Assembly (NCBI GenBank): GCA_036874045.1
Contig: CM072336.1
Span: 10,010,501-10,074,500 of the forward strand
Origin: Cymodocea nodosa
Lineage: Eukaryota > Streptophyta > Magnoliopsida > Alismatales > Cymodoceaceae
Direction: 5' to 3'
Length of the DNA: 64,000 bases
Part shown: positions 26,161-39,500 of the stretch, piece after piece
Layout of the letters: each line of letters begins with the position of its first letter
Position numbering within the stretch: the first letter of the stretch is position 1
The notes under the pieces: generated by a model
What the model saw: the letters and a program-made list of their open reading frames with translations, nothing else
The model's database searches: none
What the model was told of the DNA's origin: nothing
Made by a program: the position numbers and the translations under genes

Positions 26161-26253
26161 GTGCTTCATTGACCACACCTACCTTGCTCGTGCATATCCT
26201 GATCAACGTACGTACAGAAGAAGACAGTAGAGTTCGGGTTGAGATCGATCGAG

Positions 26254-27469
26254 ATGGCGAGCGTGAAGGTGTTCGGGCTGCCGGCGTCCACAGATGTGGC
26301 GAGAGTGCTTGCTTGCCTCTTCGAGAAGAACGTCGACTTCCAGCTCATACGCATGGACACCTACATGGGTGAACGCTACAGGTTTCCCGATTTCATTAAG
26401 CTCCAGGTGATAATGATTCGCATATATATATATATATTAATTATGCCTGGGTCCCTTGAAGGATTCTTTAAATAATTATCATGTACTTGCGCAATTGGTA
26501 CAAAAGAAAATCAACCCCAAGCTTGAATCTAGATATATAATTAAGAACATTATCGATGATATGTCGATCCAAAGTTTACCTAGTTCTTATGCGCGCCCTC
26601 GTCTCTCCTGATTTTCGTCTGCAGGAGCCGAGCGGACAGGTGACGTACAAAGAAGGGGAGAAGAAGACGCTCCTGGGTATGTATCCATATATATATATCA
26701 TGAACCTTTGTCAACTTGTAGATTTGAAGCAATCACTTGACACACACACACACACACACAAACATATATAGGCTACTATCTTTCAATATGGAAATGCCAT
26801 CTTGATTTGGTTGCTAATTAATTAACTAACTAAAAAGATTTAGTTACATTGATTTGATCAGAGGGCATACATATATGCATGATCGTGGATTTCTGGCTAC
26901 AGGAAGCCATCAATCGATCTATCATTTCTCTTTAAATTGAATATAATTAGAATACGGGTGATTGCAATTTGTATGTAACCTAATTCGATGGTCCAGAATC
27001 GAGGGCCATATGCCGGCACATCTGCGAGAAGTACCACGGCCAAGGGAAGCAGCTGCTGGGCAGCGGCGACCTGGAGAGGAACGCCGTGGAGAGGTGGCTG
27101 CACACGGAGGAGCGGAAGTTCGACCCACCGAGCACGGAGCTGGTGCTGCACCTGGCCTTCGGTCCCCTGCTCTGCCTTCCCTTCGACCGCAACCTGGTGG
27201 TGGAGAACGAGAGGAGGCTGGGGAGGGTGCTGGACGCCTACGAGGAGAAGCTGGGAGAGACGGAGTATCTCGCCGGAGACGAGTTCACCCTGGCCGACCT
27301 GTCCCACCTCCCCAATTCTCACTACCTGGTCAACAAAACCTCCAAGGGTCACGACATGTTCTCCAGGCGGAGGAACCTGAGCAGGTGGTGGGACAAGATC
27401 TCCTCCCGCCCTTCCTGGCAGAGGGTGGTCGATCTGCAGAAGGAAGACCCCGGCGCTCTCCGGAACTGA
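26254..27469 (+). CDS. Phi-class glutathione S-transferase, copy 1
   Basis: Three exons: 26254-26406, 26625-26676 and 26997-27469, all with GT-AG introns, giving 225 residues, the normal length for a plant GSTF. Such enzymes join glutathione to electrophiles in the cytosol, in detoxification and stress responses. The N-terminal thioredoxin-like domain starts MASVKVFGLPASTDVARVL, with the likely catalytic Ser at residue 12. The glutathione-binding ESR triplet follows (ESRAICRHICEKY, residues ~69-81). The C-terminal helical domain includes YLAGDEFTLADLSHLPN, a GST hallmark. The usual cis-proline of the GQVP motif is replaced (GQVTYKEG). Exon 3 is strongly GC-rich against AT-rich surroundings. 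The next gene is a tandem paralogue with the same exon plan. Class is firm; substrate is unknown. Confidence 0.93.
26740..26761. repeat. (CA)n microsatellite
   Basis: About ten CA units in intron 2 of GST copy 1. Confidence 0.9.
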
Positions 27470-29747
27470 GGCACGCCGCCTCCGACCATGATCGATCGAG
27501 CTTGTGTACTTGTCGTCTTCGATCGTCGGCTTTGCTGCTCGTGCGTGGTCTCCCCCTCTTGATCATCCCCTGGAAGGCTTGAGACCGCGCAGTTGAATGG
27601 AATAATAACAACAGGAGTTTGTGGCAGCTCCTGCTTGATTGAGAATAATTTATGCAGCGCAGGTCGACGAGACCATCGATCTTGCTTATTTAATTATCAC
27701 CTTTTCAACGCACGCTTGCCTCGTTTATACGTCTTATTTATGCATGCACGACGAGAGACTCTAGTAATCATTAATATGATTAAGATAAGATTTCGATGGT
27801 CGAGGTTAATTAATTAATTAATTAATTATAAGGGTCACGACACCCATATATATATATATAATCGGAGAATCCAGATTTACGCATTAATTATATATAATAT
27901 TATCGACTAATCATAATTATAACACTACTTATTTTATCTAGCTATTTGCTAATAATCTGATTACCATTAGTTATTACTGTAATTATTATTATTTCTCAAA
28001 GAAATGATTAACATAACTAATATTTCTGGTATTATTTATAATTAATACTAAATAATATTAATGTTGTATTATAAGAAGCTAGCATACTAAAAAAATTAAT
28101 ATTATTATTCTAATTAAAATTATAAATAGTAAATATTAATAATTTTTAAATATTATTAGCGACTACTAGTATGACCAAAAGTAATTAATCTTTGTCAAAA
28201 TCTTGGAAGTGAAAAAAACTCCCATTCTCCAACTCTCAAGTGTTGTATTGAAAAATATTTTTGAAAGTATGCAATGATTCCTCGCAAAATCTTATTTTAT
28301 ATTATTGGCATTTGTTTATCCAAAAGTCGAGAGATCTACAGATGGTGCCTAAGTATTTAAAGGATGCATGCATTGCTAAATATGCATGTTGTCACAAGAG
28401 ATTTGGTTATGGGATTGGAGTGATTTAAGTTGGAAAATTTTTTGACATGAAATGCTTTAGTTGGTAATCACTAAAATTACATGATTGCTAAAAATCAAGA
28501 GCAAATCTTCATAAATCAAGGAATTGAGAATCACCATCTTTGTATGTAGAAGATGGAAGGATCAGATGCCTGATTATTAGTCAACACACGCACGCATGAG
28601 CCAAAAATGTCTCTTTATATTGTTGTAATAAGATTATCAAAATTCTTTCAAAAAATCAATAAGAATATTAAGATACATAAAGGGTCTCTAGTTAAGGAAT
28701 ACCATAAAGATTAGAATACTATCTTCAACTTAAGGCTTATTGTGGGACCATTCAGGTTAGACGCCTCCTAGGCGGCAAATTAATGAGATCTAATAGCGGT
28801 TTATGTATTTGCCTTAGGCCATTTATTTATTTATTTTATTAGAGAGAGCTTAAATAAACAAAATTATATTATATGAAGCAGACTATAAAGCAACGGCATC
28901 AACTACCATAGAGAAATTAATTTGAAAAACACATTTATTAGTGTTTTATATATACTTCGGTCAGCACCACCTACCTACCCATCATGAGTTTGCACTTTGG
29001 TAATCTTGCAGCAGTAAAATTTGCCTCTAATCAATCAGGTATATGTACTACAATTAATGGCAAGCCTTCATAATTCGACGCAGAAACAACTGCTTTCTAC
29101 AATGTGTTACTGTACACAATAATCTAATTCATACTTACCAAAGGAAATTAATGAAAGCAAGAAATGGAAAAACTAGATACCATACTTCATGTCTGAAATC
29201 ATGTTTCGCAGAAAAGCAATAAAGTATACAAAACCACCACCATTACGGGGCTAAAGAATTTAAGAAATTAAGCTGCTAGATCACAATCAAATGTTCAATT
29301 TCTATCTACATAAATATCTGCCAGATAGAAATTGATAGAGGTAGGGAGAAATTTGAACTTATACAATGATAAATATTTCTACTTAGAATTTGAATTTAAC
29401 ATGATATTAAAGTAGATTCATACACATTTACCATTTAATTGATTTTAATTTTACAGATTCAACAAAATTCAAATTCTCGTGTTTATATATATTATCTTTT
29501 GTAAATCTTGATCTGCAATCTTTGTCGCAACAAAGAATTCAAAAGGTTGGTAGCTAGTAAGCTTAATATGTGTGTGTGTGTGTCTGCCTCTGTCCCTCTC
29601 TTTTGTTTTAATACGCTCATCTTTAACTTTACTTTTCACTTTGAATTGGTTGCTTTCATCAGGTTCAAGGCAGTCATATTCTCTCGTCGCCGCCTTGGCT
29701 CAATTCATTAAATTCGAGCAGCGCGCGCACAGGTCGATATCTTCCTA
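27470..29747. other. Spacer between the two GST genes
   Basis: 27470-27800 is probably the 3' UTR of copy 1. Beyond it the sequence is AT-rich with simple runs (TTAA repeat 27807-27828, TA repeat 27846-27860). I see no further gene or recognisable element. Confidence 0.4.
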
Positions 29748-29759
29748 CATATATATATA
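29748..29759 (+). promoter_or_regulatory. Possible TATA box for GST gene 2
   Basis: A run of ATATATATATA about 45 bases before the start codon at 29804. If it is the TATA box, the leader would be very short, so an upstream start is also possible. Confidence 0.25.
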
Positions 29760-29803
29760 GCACGTAATTAAGGAGTACGCCATCGATCGATCGACCTTCC
29801 GAG

Positions 29804-30700
29804 ATGGGGAGCATCAAGGTGTTCGGATCTCCCACATCCACCGAAGTGGCGAGGGTTCTCGCCTGCCTCTTCGAGAAGGATGTCGAGTTCCAGTTGGTTC
29901 GTGTCGACACCTTCAGGGGAACAGAGAGAAAGCTCGACTTCCTCAAACGACAAGTAATAACAGTAGTAGTAGTAGTAGTAGTAGTAATACCAGTAGTACC
30001 ATCACATTAATCAATTGTACATTAGTAGTGGTAGGATTAATCATATATAATCCTCTCCTGCAGCCCGCAGGCCAAGCCCTCACGTACGAAGATGGAAAGA
30101 CTACTCTCGTTGGTGAGCTATCAATTGTGTCTTACAGATTCAAATTTATATATATATATGTAGTGACGGGGATCATGAGGAGGGTACGTAGTGTGATCTG
30201 ATCGAATAATTTACTCCGCAGATTCGAGAGGCATATGCCGGCACGTATCGAAGAAGTACGCGGACGAAGGGAACAAGGACCTGCTCGGCACCGGAACGCT
30301 GGAGAGGGCGTCCGTCGAGCAGTGGCTGCAGATGGAGGAGAACGGCTTCGACGTGCCGAGCTCGGACCTGGTGTTCCACCTGGCACTGGCTCCCGCCCTT
30401 GGGCAGAAGCAGGACGTCGTGGACGACAGCAAGAGGAAGCTGCAGAACATCCTGGATTTCTACGAGAGGAGGCTGCAGGAGACCAGGTTCCTTGCCGGCG
30501 ACAACTTCACGCTCGCCGACCTGTCCCACCTCCCCAACGCCCAGATCCTCATGGACACCGACTGCGCCTCGATGTTCAAGTGCAGGAGGAATGTGAGGGA
30601 GTGGTGGGAGAAGATCTCCAGCCGCCCGGCCTGGCGCCGGGTGTTGGACATGCAGAAGGAGCCGATGACGAGCGCCGTGAAAGTCACTAGATGGGAATAA
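29804..30700 (+). CDS. Phi-class glutathione S-transferase, copy 2
   Basis: Three exons: 29804-29953, 30064-30112 and 30222-30700, GT-AG introns, 225 residues. The start MGSIKVFGSPTSTEVARVL carries the likely catalytic Ser at residue 12. The glutathione site reads DSRGICRHV, with Asp in place of the common Glu. FLAGDNFTLADLSHLPN marks the C-terminal helical domain. Intron positions match copy 1 within a few bases of coding length, and the proteins are clearly similar along their length, so the pair arose by tandem duplication. As in copy 1, the GQVP motif lacks its cis-proline (GQALTYEDG). A cytosolic glutathione-conjugating or glutathione-binding role is expected from the family. The gene converges on the helicase gene that ends at 32297. 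Confidence 0.93.
29962..29987. repeat. (AGT)n microsatellite
   Basis: About eight AGT units at the start of intron 1 of GST copy 2. Confidence 0.85.
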
Positions 30701-30762
30701 CCGCGCGCGGTTCTCGCAATGATTTAAGTCTTCCATGTGTTGTCTCCGTGTTTGCGGTGCTC

Positions 30763-30801
30763 CTGCTGCTGCTGCTGCTGCTGCTGCTCCTCCTCCTCCT
30801 C
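30763..30801. repeat. (CTG)n(CTC)n repeat in the GST copy 2 3' region
   Basis: About nine CTG units passing into four or five CTC units, about 60 bases after the stop codon. It lies within the probable 3' UTR. Confidence 0.85.
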
Positions 30802-32296
30802 TTTCTATGTTTGGCGTCCATCTTCGTAGAGTACTCGTATGCCTTTGTGTTCTTCGTGTTGCAGTGGTCCTCCTCCGCTTGTGTGTGCAGTAGGTAGTAG
30901 TACTGTCTCCGTTCGCGACAGTGCATGCCATACATGCTATGAAATTGAATAACCCATCTCCGTCTGTTTCCACAGCCTTTTCTTTTATAATGATTTCTTT
31001 GGATAAAAAGGTCACATGTAATTATGAAACCACAACTACGAAAAAGTTTCACAAACTCCTCAAAGGAATACAGATCCAAGGAAAAGTTCAAGGCATGCAG
31101 GAAGACCACATAAAAAGAGATACAAAAACAATAAGAGAGTCAAATATTGTTCTCTTCCTTAACTTCATCTCTCTATCTTCTAAAAGCAAAGGCACCATGC
31201 TAAGCACTTGCCAAAATACCTCCCTCAACGCTGTCAGTTCAATGGAGACCGGAAAATGACAATCCCAATTTGAGTGAACTTCTTTCACGATGTCGGTACC
31301 CTTTAATAACCAGCCAAAATTAGGTCAGATTAATAATATTGGTGAACATCAAAGAGATATTCAACACATTACAACTAAAAATTTCACTATTCCTATTAAT
31401 CTAAAATGTCCAAAGATTATTCATCTAATTGCCCGGTATGCAACACATGGTAAGAAGAAATTAAGGACATACAACCAGATTTAGAAAAGGAAATCTGAGC
31501 TTAAAGGAAAAGTGCAGCAGGCATATTGAAGAAAACCCTCCTCCAAAAAATCAGTGATTGACCAAATAACGAAGGAGATGATACAATCAACGAACAAATA
31601 CTAATTCTTTTTTCAAATACAAATTGCAATAAGTGCAAGTAGCATCTCATTGCCAACCTTTTTTAGTTAGGTTTTCCTCAGGCTTACCAACACCAATTTC
31701 CATCATGTTCATCCGTAGGTGGTATCATCTGTGCTTCAAAAAGTCATTCAAATTGAATGAAATTTGATTTATAAATACTGCAAAGATTTGTACTTTTTTA
31801 ATTTAAGATCTCTAATATTGAAAAATAACTACATCCCTGATGCTTCTCACAGCACACTTCCAGTTTCAAACCTCTAAATCATTTTTAGCTTATTATATTT
31901 CCATGGTTCAATATAAAAGACGGAATTGACAAACCACTCACAAATTTTACACAATACCTGTGAATGATTGTGATGCCGTGGCAACCAACACAATCACGCA
32001 ACATTTCACATCGCCTTACCATCTTATAAGGTCACATGTCATTTTCTTGTGGCACGGGAAAAAATTGTCATGTTCTACCAAAGTGCGGATAATTTTTCCA
32101 GCCCTGGTTGACAGTGTTTCCTGATTGGGATAATTGGCCTCTCACTACCTTTAAAACATTGATTGAAATTTTGAAGCATGGGCTGCAGAAGTTCGCAATA
32201 AATGAAAGCATCAGTGCCCAAAATGACATCTTCGGCGGAAGTATGAAGGACGCAGATACATTTTTAGAAGAAAAAAAACTTGTTCCCACTCGAACT
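30802..32296. other. Convergent spacer between GST 2 and the helicase gene
   Basis: Holds the ends of two converging transcripts: the plus-strand GST 3' UTR (perhaps to ~30960) and the minus-strand helicase 3' UTR next to 32296. Nothing else recognised. Confidence 0.4.
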
Positions 32297-33556
32297 TCAT
32301 AAAGCTTTGTACTGCTCTATCAAGCGTGATGCATGCAGACGTGAAGAAGGGGCAACAGTGCACCCAAGCATTTGAAGATAGGAAATCTGCATAAGAAAAA
32401 GAAACTTTATCTGTGTGTATGTATGTATGTACGTACGTATGTATATAAATATATTTTACTATGTATATATAAAAACAGAAAATTACAATTTTGGAAAAAG
32501 CTTATGATAGAATATCTAAAAACCTTTTATGGTGGGTTTTAGAAAGAAAAAAATATTGATGTTATAGAAGACAGAACAAAGTAGTCTATATCTATTCGTC
32601 TTGATTATCAATGAAATAACTAAAGAAATTTTTTTTAAAAATATGCTGGCGTATATTATTTGCTGACGATAATTTTAGTTGATAAAAGCAAATCAAGAAT
32701 CAATTCTAAATTAGAATTATAGAGAAACACCTTAGAGCCCAAAAGATTTAAATCAAATAAGTTAAGAACTAAATATATGAAATGTAGGTTCATTGAAAAT
32801 AGGAATAATGATGAACATATATACTTTAATGGCTATGAAATCCATACAAGTAAAACTTTTATATACTTAAAATTTAGAACAAATAGCAATGGTGAAATTA
32901 TAGATGTTATTCATAAGATTAAATTAAGACAGAAAGTGGAGAAATTTTCTAAAATATAATGTAATAGAAGGAAACCCTTAAAATTAAAAAGAAAATTCGA
33001 TAAAACTATCATCATCCAACTATACTTTATGGTTCAAAATATTAAGATGTAAAGTATGAGTATATGCAACAAGTTAATGCCGCTGAAATGCATACGCTGA
33101 TGAGAAGTAATATTATAACGAATAAGCTAAAAACAATTATTATGATTAAAGTAGGAATTGTACTGATTAAAGATAATATAAGAGAAGATTAACTGAAGCA
33201 ATTTAATTATATCTATAGAAATTCAAGAATTAGGAGAAAATAATTAATTAATGCAGAAGAAAAAGAAGAATGAGACGTAGACCAAAAACTACTTGATTAA
33301 GAATTGTAAGAAATGATTTAAATTTATATAATTTAACTAAAGATTTGACTATAAATAGAAATATTTAGAAGAAAAAAACTTAACCCCACATGGTGGAGTT
33401 ATGACTAAGATAATAGAACAAAAGTTTATGTGGAATGCACCTGTTTTATATAGAACAAAACTTTTTTAAACATAGACGCAATACACATTTTACCTGTTTA
33501 TCTGTAGCCTTCGATGAACCCATCGCATTCTCAACTCTCTGCTTCTGAAAATATTC
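32297..33556 (-). CDS. SRS2L: Helicase last two exons
   Basis: Exon 33494-33556 ([20 protein letters not shown]...) and the terminal exon 32297-32386 ([20 protein letters not shown]..., then the stop). The 1.1-kb intron between them is largely an RTE LINE remnant. Confidence 0.88.
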
Positions 33557-36500
33557 CTGAGGGAAAACAGGTGCCATTGAAAATTGTCAATCTTCGAATG
33601 ACAAAATAAACATTATGGAGAAAACACAGGAATGGGCAACTTGCTTTAATAATAACAAAAAAGATATATTATGAAATTTGCATTTGCAGAAAGACACTAA
33701 AAGTCAAGTCTTTCTTATTTGTTGTTTTTCCTGATGAAAATTGCAAGACAAAAAAATTCCCTGCTCTGTCAAATATCAATACATGGTTCCAAAAGCTCAA
33801 TGAACATCAATCTGCAGCAATTATAAGTTTAGTTCTGGGATAAAAAGAAATGTGATGATGAAGTTAAAGAACAAAATATAGTGATGTGTAGTCAATAATC
33901 CACTATGACTTGAAGGTCAAAGATTTGAATTCTTGGAAACTTCTTGATCCCTACATTGACGCAAGGCCAATGCACAGAGTAGATTGTACAAAACTATATT
34001 TGTAATATTTGAAGAAACAAAAAAACATCTAGAAGATGGATGATAACACTGATAGCCCTTTTGAGTGTAAAGACATCCAACAAAGACAAACTTGAGAAAC
34101 TTGAGAGCAAATTTGTCCTAACCTAGAGTAAGATTATGGACAAAGGCAACATATCCAAAAACTCGTAAAATAAGGTGAAACAATTCATCATCAAGATGAA
34201 GGTGACGTAACAGTATTTCACCCTTTAAGGCATTAGACAACATCCTGTTGATTAGATAAGTAGTAAAAAGAATAGCTTCAGATTATAGGTACATAAAGAC
34301 TTTCATATGCAACATAAAAGTATGAGCAACATCGAATATGTGTCGATGTTTACGTTCTACAACTTCATTTTACTATGAAGTATGTGCACACGTGGTTTGA
34401 TGAACAATTCCAAGAGATTTACAAAAAAGTTGAAGAACATTTTATTGAAATTCCAAAGCATTATCAATGCAAAAGAATTTAGGAACAAAATAATGATTGC
34501 AAATTTCATTATTAGGAACAAGATAATGATTGCAAATAATAAATGCTAATTGATTAGCAAATGATGTTGCTATTGTATTGTGGATGTTGGCTAATATGAA
34601 GTCGATAGTTGTGTGGTGTGACTATGATGCACCCCACATGGAAAATCTAACTATCCATACGGAAGACCTATGGGTGTGAACAAAATATAACAAAAATCTT
34701 TCAAATATATGAACACTGATTTACTCTCAAGCAAGGGGATAAAACACCACAAGAGTATTACATCTTATGAGAAATCAAACAGGAACTAAACATTTATCAA
34801 CCGCTTGTTGCAAATATTTCTATTATCCCTTAATATCAAAAGTAGCAAGTTGTTGCTTCTTGACAGGGTTGAACCTTAATGTGTCTTCACAAATTAAGGG
34901 ACAAGTTTTAGGTATCAATCATATGTCAAACTTGGAGGAAACCTTTGCCAAGGTTATGCACATTTCCACAACTTAGCCAGTATCTACTAATAGAGTTGTC
35001 ATGGTAGCTTCCTCCTCTCGAGGTTGGGGTTGAACTAGTACGAACGATGGTCGCCTAAAGTGTTATAATTGCAATAAGGTGGGACATAAACAAGTCAAAT
35101 GCTAGAGTAAGATTAGCAAACCAACATGGACAAGAGTGGCAACTAAATCCTCCAAGACTTTTGCTCCCATTCCTTCAGATGGACCTCTCACAGTAATAAT
35201 TTCACAAGTAGACTATACTCATTTTCTACAATTAAAAACTATTAACTGCTCAGCAATGACAACCTTAACATCCACCTTAGGTACAAGAATAATTATGATA
35301 GTTAGAGATGATAAACCTTAGATTGTAGACACCAGGATCTCACAACACATGACAGGAAGTCCTAATCTTTTCACCCATTTATATCATCTTCCTAATCTCC
35401 ATAATGTTACTCTTGTTAATAGCCGGTCTTGTCAAATTTCTAGTAGAGACATAATTTAAGTCACCACTAGAATTTGACTAGAAAACACTTTATATGCTTT
35501 TAAACTTTCAATTAATTTGTTATCTATTAGTGTTATTACTACACAACTCTCTTACTATATAACATTCTTCTCCTTTCATTTTATCTTTCAAGAGCCACAG
35601 ACGAAAGTGAGAATTGATTTGGGCTGTAAATGAAGCATTGGAGTGTATGTTTTAGTTTGTGATACACCATCATAAAGACCAGTTGCACTGTAAGTTAAAT
35701 CTTACATTTGTACCTTGATTATTTAGCATGATTTCTATTATCTGAAACATTTAAATATGTTATATCTTAAGTATTTTGTGTTACCAGTCTAAATCCAGAA
35801 ATATTGTCATTTCTAAAAAGATATATTTCATTGATTTTGCTTATAAACAATTAACAGTTTTAAGGTTTACAAGTCATATGATGATCAATTAACAAATTTG
35901 TAAATTGAGCAATTTTAAAATCAAAAGATTGGAGAGAATAAAAATTATGACAATTGTTAAAAATGAAAAATCATTTTAATGAAAATATAAAGAATTGACA
36001 TCAACACATAAAGATGGTAGCCAAGATTTGTCGTAGGCATGTAAGGATTGAAGATCATCGATATTGCTGCATTCAAAGAGATTACTAAAGAATTGTTGCA
36101 ATGGTTACTGTTCTATTAAAAAAAAAAAGAGTTTCCTACTACATTTCATGTTTTGTTTTTCTTTCTAAATCTTCAATTTTGTTATTACCAAAAAAATAAT
36201 TGTCTTTAAAAGTTGTGTTTTATATATTTTTCTTCAATACTAAAACTATTTTGATTAAAAGAAAGGCCTACTTCACCGGGTTATAGTTAGAACCTTATTA
36301 CAAGGATTATTCCTTGTAATAAGGAGTATGTTTTTGAAATAAAATACATAGATAGGGTTTTGTATTGAACCTTAAGAAAAACACAAAATTGAAGTTTTTA
36401 TGCTGATCCTTGGTCTAAAAACACGAAGTGTAATAGATTGAATGTTGAACTTGTAAAAGCATCAAGATTAGTGGAAAATTTCAAAATCAGAGTGAGCTAC

Positions 36501-39500
36501 CTATTTTTAAGGAATCACTATAAATTCTTAATATTCATTGTTAATGATTTAATTCTTTATTCATTATCTAAGAATTTCGTTTTTGAATTAATCATTAATT
36601 GCATTAAATTGATTTTCAGTGTGTAAAGAAATAATATTTTTAAATGATTTGATAATTGATTTTTATTGGCATCTCTATTCACCATTTTCTAGTGAAGTCT
36701 CAATCTAATAAGTTACATGTTTGATTTTGTTCATTGTAATGTTTGAGGACCAAGTTATGTTTATGTTGTATCAGTTAGTGGCTATCGTTACTATATTATT
36801 TTTATTGATGATTATTCTTAGGTTTGTTGAGTATACCTTTTGAAAAATTATCAAAATATTGTCACTGTTCTTTAAAATTTTTTTATTGAAGTAAAAACAT
36901 AATTTTCTACTACTCCAAAATGTCTAGATACTGATGCAGATCCTCAACATATCCCACAAGCCCAATGAGCTAAAATTTGCACCTGTTACTAACTCTAGTG
37001 ATTTTTCTATTGTTCTTTGAAAAGGTACAAAATCCTACACACAACATCCTCTTTCTCTTTTTTGTTTCCTATGATTGTTTGAGTTCACCCTATCGTATTT
37101 TTATTTTATCTATATCATCTGAATTTATCCTAAGGACATATCAAGAGACTTTACAACTACCATATTGGAAAATGATGAAGTAGATTAACCTAAGGTCTCA
37201 TAGCACATGGGAGTTGATTCTTTGTCCTGCAGATGCAAACATTTGTTCAATCATGTTATGTTTAGTAAAGGTTTTTGATGTTGTATTATAAACCACTCTA
37301 TTTTTATACGACAAATAATGACTAGTTATGTTATTCTTATTATCTACGTTGATGATATTCTTATTATAAATAGTAATGTAACTGACATCGCTAAGATGAA
37401 GAAACATCTTGCAAAAGTTTTTACTACCAAAAAATGAGGAGATCAAGATATTTCTTAACTATTGAGTTTACTTACTCTAAGAGAAAGATGGTATTGTCTA
37501 AATGTAAGTATGCACTGGATTTGTTGATGAAAATTGATTATCTTGGCTGCAAACCTGAGGTTATATCTATTGAACAAAATCTATAGTTTTAGGATAAGTC
37601 CTCTAATAAGTTTGATAATCTAGAACAATACAGGAGGTTGGTAAGAAAGATCATTTATCTCATAGTTACAAGACTTGATATCACCTTTATGAATGAGCTA
37701 AGGTAGATACACTGGATAGGAGCTCAATAGGTACTAGCTTACATCAAAAGAATTCCTAATAAAGGCTTACTATATCAAGTTAATAGACACCTAAAGATTA
37801 AAGTCTTTTTAGACTTTAGATATGTAGGTGATAGGGAAAACAGTAAATCTACCTTATAGTATTACACCTATGTAAGGGAAAATTTTGTCACCTAAAGGAG
37901 TAAGAAACAAAATGTAACAATCAAGTGCTGAAATAGAATACAAATCTATGACTGAGATAACACGTGAATTAGTATGTTTGAGATCTCTCCTTAAAGAATT
38001 TAGAATAATTGTTCAAGTTGCTTATGCACTGTAACAATCAAGTTATCATTTATATAGCCAAGAAAAAAATGTTTCATGAATGCACTAGAACATACTAACG
38101 TTGATTGTCATTACATCCATGATTTGGTGGTAAAAGGAATCATTGCTACACCATACATTCCATCTTCTAAAGAGTTAGACAAATATTTCATCTAAGGGTT
38201 TAGGTCATAGTGTATTGAATCTATTTGTAACAAATTAAGTATGACAAATATATATCTTTCAGTTTGAAGAGTGTGAGTGTGAGTGTTAAATGTAATGAAT
38301 GTAATTAAGAATGAAGACATTACCAAGTTACCTTTGGTGTTCTCTATATAAAACTTTTGACGAAAGTTATTAAGTGGGTTGTATTATATCCACCCTTGTA
38401 ACCTTTATATATATATATGAGGTCTTGTGTTTTGTAAAGATATATCAACATTTTCCACCTTTTTATTTCATTTCACGTTCAATGCCTTGATGACAAAAAC
38501 TAGTTAAAATTAATTAAAAATAAATAGTAGTTGTATATAAGCAAATGAACCTAATTCAACCCATTCCATAAAACAATGACACCATGTTAATTGGAAAACT
38601 CCAACAATACTATAATTGCTTGTAAATTACTAAAAAAATTTAAAAAAATAATATAGAAAAGTTGCATGATACAATTTCAATTATAAATATATAGAAATTA
38701 GAGTTTTCATGAAAGATCTGTTAAAATCTTTAAATTTTTGCAAATCCATAAAAAATACAAAGTTAAATGAATACAAAGATTTCTATTAAGACCATTTAAT
38801 TCTGTTGATATCTGTCTTGTATAAGGGCATTTTGGTCCTTTGGACATGACCTTCTAAGTTATATAAGCTTATGGTGGGCATTTGTTTAAGCCCTCATTTA
38901 TATTCCTTCTCTGATATAGTGGATCACTCCCTCTCGTCATCCTATGAACGTACTTAAAAGAGGTATCACGTAAAAACCTTGTGTTTACATGCTCCTTGTC
39001 TCTTCTTCCTACTCTCTTTTGCATATCAATTGGTATTAAAGCCGATAAAGGTTCTGTCCTTTCGTCAGTTCCATGTAAAGAGGGTCGGCTAGGGCATTTG
39101 ACATCGTTGATTGTCAAGGTACACACGTGAGGATCTGCGGACTGCGAGATAGCATTGTTCGTCATGCTAGTCTCTGCGTGGCGGAGGAAACCAACTGCAT
39201 GTGGGAGGAGAGAGTAAGCCGTCTGCCTGTTCTCTAGCTGTTTTGTCATTGAAGGCCTACCATCCATGTAAGCAAGCTTGTGGAAGCCTGTATCCTGCAC
39301 ACAAGAGGCATAAAGTCTCATTTGAAGCTCACACATGTGGGAACCTTGTTGTGCTCACCTGTAGCATGCTACTCATGCCTATAGCTTGTCATTTGCCAAA
39401 AGCAACAAAAGAAGGAATTTAACTCAAAAGACTACTAGAAGATTTTGGTTTGCAACACCAGAAAGCAAACATATTTTGTGATAGTCTTAGCACTATTTGT

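Noticed and set aside
26897-27611. Long readings on both strands overlapping GST exon 3
   Set aside because: They are open only because the exon is GC-rich. The frame with the GST domains and correct splice sites is the gene.
30132-31109. Minus-strand reading of 280 codons over GST copy 2
   Set aside because: Antisense shadow of exon 3, followed by a low-complexity Ser/Ala run from the CTG repeat. No domain.
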